From NCBI GenBank assembly GCA_030998015.1, contig JARWMV010000251.1, positions 62,001 through 126,000 on the forward strand: a stretch of 64,000 nt of DNA, given 5' to 3'. The notes beneath the pieces were generated by a model. It made no database searches. It was not told the DNA's origin and saw nothing but the letters and a program-made list of their open reading frames with translations. Below, piece after piece: positions 56,632-64,000 of this stretch. A program made the translations under genes and the position numbers. Source of the stretch: Ceratorhiza oryzae-sativae. Lineage: Eukaryota > Basidiomycota > Agaricomycetes > Cantharellales > Ceratobasidiaceae. Position 1 is the stretch's first letter; every line of letters starts with the position of its first letter.

Positions 56632-59247
56632 GAGCGTCTCGCACGCCTCGCTCGCTTGACGCGCGCGTGTAACCGCGTGCCCCGTGGACAAGTCGTGTTC
56701 GAAGCGCCCCCTGGTTCCCAAGCTCGATCAAAATCGTTCTTTGCCGAAGAGAGCTTAGATACAATAATATTGATCACCCGGTTTCGTTTTCCGCCCCCCT
56801 CGATTTTTCCCGTATACTCGCTTTTTCTTGGGCTCACCGCGATCGTTCTAGTTAATGTATGCGCGGCTCGATAGTGATAACCTCGGCTCTATTCTCCCGC
56901 CTGAAAGATGAGCACCTCTGCTTTTTGCCAGGAGGTCCCCTTTACGTTTCTTCGTTTATCTGATGGGACTATTCATCGTGTATCGACCCCTGTCTGCACT
57001 TTGTTTTCTTTTTGACACTGAATCAATACCACGTCATCGGAACAGTATCATTCCACTTGAGGGATCGTCGCTGCAATGCAGTTCACTTCGCGATTGCTCC
57101 TCGAATGCATGATCGGATTCAAGATCTCTACCCGCTTGCCTTCTGAGCCACAATAAACGCGACCGAGCAACACAGTTTTGGCGCCCATAAACGATGACAA
57201 GCGAATGAAGAGCAATCAGTTGGGCTGAACCTGATCTCGCCGAGTCAGCTGAGACAAAGCGGTGAAAAGGAGGGTCTTGAGACAGCTGGTTTGGGATGAT
57301 CGATGTGCAAGAATAAAGCTGCGTTGTCGTTATCTGCGGGGTTATAGTCCGACGACAGCATAGCTGAGCGCGAACACAAGTCTAAGTTAGCCGTCGAAAC
57401 AGAGCATTGCACTCGAAGGTCTAGAGCTGATAACTCAAATAGATATGTGCTGCGATCACAACCTTACGACAAAGAACTGGTCCAAATTCACCTTTTGCCT
57501 ACATCCGTGGACGCGCGCAAGCACCCGGGCATCCTTTCAATCCACCAGCCAACCCTATACCATAGGTAGAAGCGCGCAATCACCAGCACATTTGGTTAGT
57601 GTGGCTATTCCAGCCACGCGTCCAACCAAATAACCTATATGAGCATAACACTCAGTTCCATCGTAATCCATCTTAGCGAGGCTGCAATGCAACAGGCTAC
57701 CCCGAAATAACGAACAGCTGTACCCACGTGCGTAAGCAAGGGGTTCGCCGCCTCCGAATCGCCTGTCAATGGTCCAGTTCACGCCAGCCTAACTACGTTT
57801 ATTCCAAATACCGGATGTACATGAATAAAGTGATTTGTGCCTTGACCAGGTTTCATGAGTTGCGTTCGCAACCCAATTCAAATCGTGTAGGGGATATCGG
57901 CTCTACACAAAAGGTCAAAGGAGTGTTCGGCCATCCTTCCTGTATGGGCGGGTGGCGAAGCAAAGCGGACAACATTGACAGCTGCCAATGCCCAATGAGG
58001 TTGTCGAGACTGACAGGGGCATCGTCTATCCCCGGATACGATCGACAGACTTGTTCTTGCTACTGGATGCCGTAATATCCGAGTGCAGCCCCCCATGCTT
58101 CTTTTTTAATCTCAAACCTCTCGAGGAACGTTTTCAGCCGGTCTCTGGCAACTCTCCTCCGAGACGCAGAATCGTATCGTGTGGTTTCTCTCTATCACAA
58201 GCGAATTTTGATGTCTTCAGACTCCGCTCGACAATTCCGGAGGGCGTGATTGCTCTAGGGTAACGTGCTACTAGTTGGATAAATAGCGCATTTATCTTGA
58301 ATTTGTGTACAGGCCTTGTTGAACGCACAATGCTCATTAGCGAGATGTCGTTTACAGTGATGGAAGTAAAAACAAATTTGTCTGTGCGCATAAGCTCCAA
58401 ATGAGGACGTACCCTCAAAAACGACAACCGGTCGAACTTTCCTAGCTCTGGAGCCCCCTCCCCCTGCTCTTGCTATTCAGCTCTCGTAGCCTAGATAGAA
58501 TGCGACACAATCGAATGGCGTGGACTGACCACCAGTTCGGGCACCTGCTGTGCCCAAGACAGCTCTGGCAGCGTGTTGCAAAGACAGCATGTGCGGCAGC
58601 GAGGTGCCCCCTCCCTGACTCTCTCCTTCGCAAGATGAATGTCGCTGAACAGCTCCCCGATCTAACCCCAATTACGACAAGGATGTGCGTCCAGCCGCCA
58701 TCGAGGGCTCGTCTTTCCTCTTCTCGTCAGACTCTCGCATCATTTCGCTTCGCTTGAAGGTGGAGAGGTTTGTTCGGTGGACGTGCATACTCCATGTTCC
58801 GTGGGGTTCGGCCCTGCATCTCTGCCCCTTTCAGCCTTGGGGACTTTGATGTGTAGATGCCGACGGGCCTGTCGCAGGAGAAAGGGTTCTTCCCATGAGC
58901 CGAGTATTGCGTCTGACGTGGATCCCGACGGGGGCGTCTTTGGCTGACGTTTCAGCATCGTCCTGAGGTTCATTCGGTCCCGAACCTGTTCTTCTCGGGC
59001 GGCCTACATCGTCGGGATGGATTGGCCGTGCTCGCGGTGCGGTCTGTTGGGGGTTAGTAGAGGACGAGACTCGTTTAACCGTGTGGTTGGCTCCCAAGAA
59101 GTCTCGACATACTTTCACCCTTCCTCGAGAGCAGTTTGCGGTCCAGCCGATAGTATAAAGCCATTGCAGCAGAGAATTGTTTGCACCATCTGTTTATTCA
59201 ACACACCCGTATCGCATACACGACACACTCGTTCTACGCCACTACTT
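56632..59247. other. Gene-free stretch of 2.6 kb
   Basis: The largest gap in the window, between the 3' ends of the Zn2Cys6 gene and ARP3. Only short frames on both strands, none with recognised domains. One minus-strand segment (about 58740-59118) is Pro/Arg/Thr-rich and could be a remnant. No clear terminal repeats or poly-A tails were found. Confidence 0.45.
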
Positions 59248-61077
59248 CTAATTGACACTCCCAAAGATCTGATACCTCCGCGCGATGCTAGGCCCAATCT
59301 CCTCGTACTGTGCCTTCGTGTGGCACGAGTTGTAAAAGTCCGGCTAAGGGGAGAAATTTTCGTCAACGCAAGCTACCTCAAGGCAGATCGGACAAGGCTT
59401 ACCAGAGAGGCTAGGAGCGAGCCACCATACCAGACGGCGTAGCTGTTAGGGCCAGGAGTGTGAGTCGCGATTGTTTTGGTTGGGGAGAAGGTTGCTTACC
59501 GCTGTTTCTTGTGTGAGATAACGTTCACATCCACGCCCGAAGACTAGCAGCAGATCTCTTGTCAGTCCAAGCCCATCCCAGACCTCTATGGTAGTCTACT
59601 CACACGCTGCAGTGAGCCGCTAGCGGTCTCGCTCGCGCTAATTCGGCGATCGACAAGCTGTTTCAAGTCCCTCTTCAATCGCTGACCGAAATGCTCGAAC
59701 ATGGTTGAACCACCCGATAGCACGATATTCTACTGAACGTTGGGAACTATTGTGTAAAAATACGATAGATATAGACCTACCTTGTACAATCCCCTGCGCA
59801 CGTCTATTGGCGACTGTTGAATAACGTTGTCGACGACCTCTGGGAGAGGGGTGAGGAAATCGCTCGATGCGATCTCGGGGTTGAAAAAGATTTCGGGAGC
59901 GAGGAAACGTTCAAACCCGACATCGATGGTGTATTGCTGTGAGCGTATTAGAGCGAGGGCGAACGGATAGAGAGAGATGCACATACACGACCTGTAACGC
60001 TATGCTCGCCTTCAAAACGGGCAAAGTACTTGTATGGATCTGCGTCGTATTTGCGGAACTCCTTGACAATGTCTTGGCACACGTAGCTGGGGCAAGTGAT
60101 GTTAGGTGTGATCGGATGCGGTTGAGGGGTAGATCACCTGTAGTCCTCCTTGATCTTTTGCGCGACGCGAAGCTGGTCTTCGGGCGGAATCGATGCTGTC
60201 TCTCCACGCTCACGAAGCAGAGTCTGGACAAAGCTCGTAATATCACGTCCGGCAATAGGGATATGCTTGATCGCAGAACCAATAACGTAACCCTCGGCCT
60301 ATACTCTCATATGAGTCGCAATCGCGCGACCAAGGCGACGATACGTACAACTGGGATAACATGTGTCACGCCGTCTCCAGAATCGATGACTGTGCCCGTG
60401 AGGGTACGATCGGTATTCCTGCTCGAGCTCCAGGACGCAGCAAGCGCGAGCACCGCCTGAACAGCAATGTACAGTCCCTGGACGTTGAACGATTCAAAAA
60501 AGATTTCAGCCGTCTGTTCGCGGTTCTCGGGAGCATTGAGCGGGGGTTCAGTCTATCGTCGCGCGTCGTTAGTGACAGTGGATGCTGAGGTGGGATTCGA
60601 CTACTCACAAGCAGGAAGTAATGATCCTCCGGCTCGGCGCGTAGGTACTTGAAGATGCTCTGCTCCCAGTAGCGCTCCATATGGTCCCAGTTTTCGATCA
60701 TGCCGTGACGGATGGGATAGTGGACGCCATATGTCTTGGAGTTGGCGATGGCCTCGTCGCCGATGAAAAAGTCGAGGTCTTCGATCCCGCGTTTGGAGGC
60801 TAGATGGCCGGGTTTGGACGCGACGGGGGGGCCACGCGAGGTGGACTGGGCGGTGGTGGATGCATGTTCACGCGTTGCGATCGCGGTCGGGAAGACGCTG
60901 TCCCAGATGGGTTGGTTTGTGTCGAAAAGGGTACGGGAAGACTCACAAGGACGGGTCGGAGTTGCCGGCAAAGCTGTCGGGGAGTGAGTATCAGACGGCG
61001 GCGACGGGAGAAGAGACGCACCCGAGCTTGGAGTAGCCGCTGCCGTTGTCGCTGATGATGGGTGCGAGCAGAGCCAT
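59248..61077 (-). CDS. ARP3: Actin-related protein 3 (Arp2/3 complex)
   Basis: Subunit of the Arp2/3 complex that nucleates branched actin at endocytic patches. The ATG at 61075-61077 opens [20 protein letters not shown], with the actin phosphate-1 loop [14 protein letters not shown]. Then come [110 protein letters not shown] (phosphate-2) and [28 protein letters not shown] and the C-terminal [15 protein letters not shown] end the protein. [10 protein letters not shown] and [15 protein letters not shown], with the EPPLN.PENRE.TAE block, identify Arp3 rather than actin or Arp2. About nine exons, in frame. Divergent from SPT2. Confidence 0.95.
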
Positions 61078-61266
61078 GGCCGTCGCTGCTGAGTGCTCGA
61101 CGGCTGACGTTAACGAGTGTGGGACTGTTTGTGCACTGCCACGGCTCGAGGCTTGCAGCAATCCACCACATCACTCCCAGCACTGTTGTCGACCGTCCGC
61201 CACCGTCCACACCCGCCGCTCGCACCGAGCCCCTCCGCCGTCGCCACACCCCGCCTGACCGCCACC
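61078..61266. promoter_or_regulatory. Compact divergent promoter of ARP3 and SPT2
   Basis: 189 bp between two start codons pointing away from each other. Plus-strand sequence towards SPT2 is CA/CT-rich. No TATA box seen. Confidence 0.45.
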
Positions 61267-62961
61267 ATGACCAGCGTCAGTGTCCACCACCACCACCTGC
61301 TCCTGTGACACATGCTCATGCCCCCGATAGTTTGCCAACCTCATCAAGCTCTCCAAGACGCAAAACGACCATGCGGCACAGGGCCTCGCCGCTGCGGTTG
61401 CCAAGCGCGAGGCCGCCCAGAGAGCTGCGCAGGCCGAGGCTGCCGCCCGCGAGGCCAAGGAGCGCCAGCTCGAAAAGGAGCGGCTCAAGCGCAGGTTCGA
61501 GGAGGAGCAAAAGGCAAAGGAGCGCGAGGCGAGAGAAGCAGAGGCTGCAGCCAGGCGAGAGCGCGAGCTCGACCAGCGCCGCGAACAAGAGGCCAGGGCC
61601 ATGTTGGCAGGCAAATCAGCCGCCAGCGCTTCCCGCCCCAAATCGACCAGCGGGGGCGCAAGCGGCAGTAGTGAGAGCTCACGCACAAAGGTCGGTTTCA
61701 CATTTAACATGTGTCCTCACTTGGTCTCATTTGGACATAGTCCTCCGGTGGATCCTCCTATGACTCTGTGGCAAACGGTGCCATGGGCCTCACTCGTGAG
61801 GAGAAACGAGCCCGCCAGAACTCATCCTGGGACTCCTCAACTGCTACTCGATTTATTTCCAAAAAGCGCAAGTCTGGCGCTTTTCTTCCTGGCGGAGGCC
61901 TCAACGTCGAGGCGGGTTCAGGGTCCGGTAGCGGATCCGGTCTCTCTGTCCGAGCTCGCCTGGCCGCCTCTCAGTCTGGGCTCATCAAACTCAACCAGAA
62001 CAAACGCGACACTCGGTCCATTGACGAGATCACTCGTGACCTCCAGGAGAAGCGCGGTGGCACTGAGGTTAAGAAGGTTATGACGGGCGCCGAGGCCGAA
62101 AAGTTTACTGATTGGTTCTCTACCAAGAAGGACAAGGAGCGCGAGCGGGAGAGGGAGAGGCAAGAGAGAGAGCGATTGGAGAAGGAACGGGAGGCTGTCG
62201 AGGCAGCCGAGGCGAGGGAGCGGGAGCGTAAAGCCCGGGAACGGGAACGAGAGCGCGAGCTCAGGGAACGAGAGAGAGAGAAGGAGCGCGTCAAGGATCG
62301 ATCGCGTTCCGGTTCGGCCACCGCTCAGCCCCAGCCTAAACGAGCATCAACAACCCCAGCTCCCCCTAAACCAGCCCCTATCATTGTCAACACCAAACCT
62401 TCGACACTCTTCAATTCTGGCCCGAAAACATCCACCACTCCAAAGGAATATAAAGTAACTGTCAAGACGACTGGTACACCAGTGGCAGCCGCCACTAGCA
62501 CCCATATCCCATCCGCTCGTCCAAAAATTGCTGCCCCCGCTCCTCCCGCCAAATCCGTCCCCACTAAGCGCCGTAAATCCTATGATTCTGATTCCGACTC
62601 TTACGACTCGGAAGCCGAGGAGCGCGAACGTGCTCGTCGTCGCAAGAGTGCTGGTGGAGGCGGACCTCGGGCGTCTGGATTTGATATCTGGAGTATCATT
62701 AACCCTGGAAAATCTCGCCAGGAATATCTTAGCCGGGACGTCGTTAGTGACGACGAAGACATGGAGGCGACGGGGCGGGACCTCGAGCGAGAAGAGAAGC
62801 AGAGGTACGTAACGACCCCGCACCGCTATCTCCGTCGCTCATCTCGCTCTATTTTCGCAGCGCGGCTCGCACGACTCGAAGATCTCGAGGCCGAGGCCGA
62901 GGAAAGGAGGAGAGAAGAGGCAAAGCGAAAGAAGAGGGCTGCTGCCGCTGGAGAGCGTTGA
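61267..62961 (+). CDS. SPT2: SPT2 chromatin protein
   Basis: HMG-like histone H3-H4 chaperone acting in transcription elongation and nucleosome recycling. A 9-nt first exon (ATGACCAGC, 61267-61275) joins after an intron to FANLIKLSKTQNDHAAQGLA, giving MTSFANLIKLSK as in fungal orthologues. A long charged coiled-coil region (AAREAKERQLEKERLKRRFE) follows, then a Gly/Ser stretch, an Arg/Glu-rich helix (RERERERQERERLEKERE) and a basic Pro/Thr linker. The C-terminal SPT2 domain contains FDIWSIINPGKSRQEYLSRD, VVSDDEDMEATGRDLEREEK and AARLARLEDLEAEAEERRRE, ending KRAAAAGER. The IW.I.NPGKSR...RD..SD..DMEA signature binds the histone tetramer in known SPT2. Three introns, in frame. Confidence 0.92.
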
Positions 62962-63746
62962 GTTTGACTATCTCGCTTCACTCATGGATGATTGTTTGTA
63001 TTGTTCTTTGATTTGTATATATTGCTAATTGCGCCTGACCCTGTTAGTCAAGGTTAGACCGAACGAGTATTGTAGGAATATTTGGTTCTTACTGGTTGAG
63101 ACTCGCTGCAATCATTCATTGGATGTCTTGTCAATGGCAATTTCGAGCAGTTTGTTCTTTGAAGGTCCAGATCGCAAGGGGGATGTTCGGGTGGCGGCGA
63201 TTAAGCCCACCGTGTTCATGATTTTCATAATGTTCTTCCGCTCTCCAGAACTGGAAAATTTATAACCGTAACTTTCCATTCATTAGATTTGTCCCATTCA
63301 ATTGCATTTCGTAACGAATTCGAGTTTATCACTCGTGTTGAGCCGTTGGCCGGCCTTTGTATAATTGTCGAGGCTGACACGCTAACGCTGTTGAGTGTCT
63401 TGCCAACTGGTACCTACGATGGACAAAGTCGTACGATCGAATTCAATCAACGTGCATCGGTAGTGACACTGCGGATTGTCCAAAATTGAAAATTAGGGGT
63501 CTTGGTCGTCGATCGTACCCCTTTTCAATTGAAGGTGGAGACATGGCGACGTTGTAGATTGTTTCGGAACAATCTCATCATGGCTCAGGAATACAAGGAT
63601 AATTACTAGCGGGGGGATTTGCCCAATATACATCAAGGTCATGAGTTTCGTGATACGGCGTGCACACCAAGAGAAAATAGCCAAGTTAAGCGGCCAGAAT
63701 AGCTCGAGATTGAAATAAAACAGTGAAAAAGGGAAACCAATCTAAC
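62962..63746. other. Convergent intergenic region
   Basis: About 785 bp between the 3' ends of SPT2 and the membrane-protein gene. AT-rich with short meaningless frames. Nothing recognised. Confidence 0.5.
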
Positions 63747-64000
63747 CTAGAGCGCAGCGCGCCCGAGCTTCAGTTGACTTATCACCCGCTTGTGCCGATG
63801 CTGCAAAAAGAACCCTGGCATAATGACGACACCGAGCCCGGTCAAGATCGAAGTGGTGATCGCGACCGAAAACGGCTGGGTATTCCAAACCAGCAATAAA
63901 ATGCCCACACAGAATAGCGCAAACGCCGGCGACGCACACGCCCACCGCGCTGAGCAAGATCTTGGGCATAATCTTCTCCCGCATCGTTGTTTCGCCCTCG
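63747..64000 (-). CDS. C-terminal part of a membrane protein, cut by the window edge
   Basis: Minus-strand frame entering from the right edge (EGETTMREKIMPKILLSAVG). A second frame downstream reads ALFCVGILLLVWNTQPFSVA, then ITTSILTGLGVVIMPGFFLQ and HRHKRVISQLKLGRAAL, and ends at TAG 63747-63749. It has two hydrophobic helices. The two parts can be joined either by a 64-bp GT-AG intron, or, preserving more hydrophobic sequence, by a one-base shift near 63935. The family is not recognised; a multi-pass membrane protein with its start outside the window is likely. Confidence 0.5.
   Translation of the reverse strand, partial: RAKQRCGRRLCPRSCSARWACASPAFALFCVGILLLVWNTQPFSVAITTSILTGLGVVIMPGFFLQHRHKRVISQLKLGRAAL

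Noticed and set aside
59939..60460. 173-codon plus-strand frame inside ARP3
   Set aside because: It is antisense to ARP3 exons with strong actin-family homology.
1..64000. Biosynthetic cluster, mating-type locus, RiPP precursor or prokaryotic-type defence system
   Set aside because: No PKS/NRPS/terpene core, homeodomain or pheromone-receptor gene, repeated Kex2-type core peptide, or phage/CRISPR-type gene was found.

Overview
The window is eukaryotic nuclear DNA from a filamentous fungus, almost certainly a basidiomycete of the Agaricomycetes. Genes carry many short GT-AG introns of about 45-75 bp, often including very small exons. The gene set mixes housekeeping genes (ribosomal protein P0, Rpn8, Ypt1/Rab1, Arp3, Spt2) with basidiomycete-style families (an AA14 copper oxygenase, a DUF6593-like protein, small GPI-type secreted proteins). 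A Rhizoctonia/Ceratobasidium-like plant-associated fungus fits the content, but that is an inference. No rRNA, tRNA, CRISPR or plasmid-type feature was found.

Layout. 1-2.6 kb: two tandem GH5 glycoside hydrolase paralogues, the first cut by the window edge. 3.1-14.6 kb: a lipid/peroxisome block. It holds a cytochrome b5/acyl-CoA dehydrogenase fusion and a citrate synthase ending in -ARL, divergent from a shared 457 bp promoter. A GPI-type secreted protein and an acidic unknown protein follow. Last is a long-chain acyl-CoA ligase ending in -AKL, whose frame is broken about five times. 16-23.3 kb: allantoinase, a DUF6593-like protein and a RhoGEF with a citron (CNH) domain. 25.4-32.5 kb: AA14 LPMO, RPN8, YPT1 and a single-pass membrane protein. 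34.2-39.7 kb: a GH5 endoglucanase with CBM_X2 and CBM46-type modules, RPP0, and the small V-ATPase subunit e gene. 40.1-49.5 kb: a RhoGAP, a serine-hydrolase-like pseudoenzyme, an unknown protein with two in-frame stops, a fold-back MITE-like element and a TDT-family transporter. 51.1-64 kb: a tandem PH-domain protein divergent from acyl-CoA-binding protein, a Zn2Cys6 regulator, ARP3 divergent from SPT2, and the end of a membrane protein.

Functional themes. Acyl-CoA ligase, acyl-CoA dehydrogenase, citrate synthase and ACBP together suggest fatty-acid activation and breakdown feeding a peroxisomal citrate step. Two GH5 genes, the GH5-X2-CBM46 enzyme and the AA14 LPMO point to polysaccharide degradation. 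RhoGEF, RhoGAP, Arp3 and Ypt1 serve polar growth and traffic, but their closeness is probably chance.

Caveats. Exon boundaries were read by eye from splice signals and homology. Several genes show apparent 1-2 base indels. These may be assembly errors or real decay, and the acyl-CoA ligase is the strongest case for decay.
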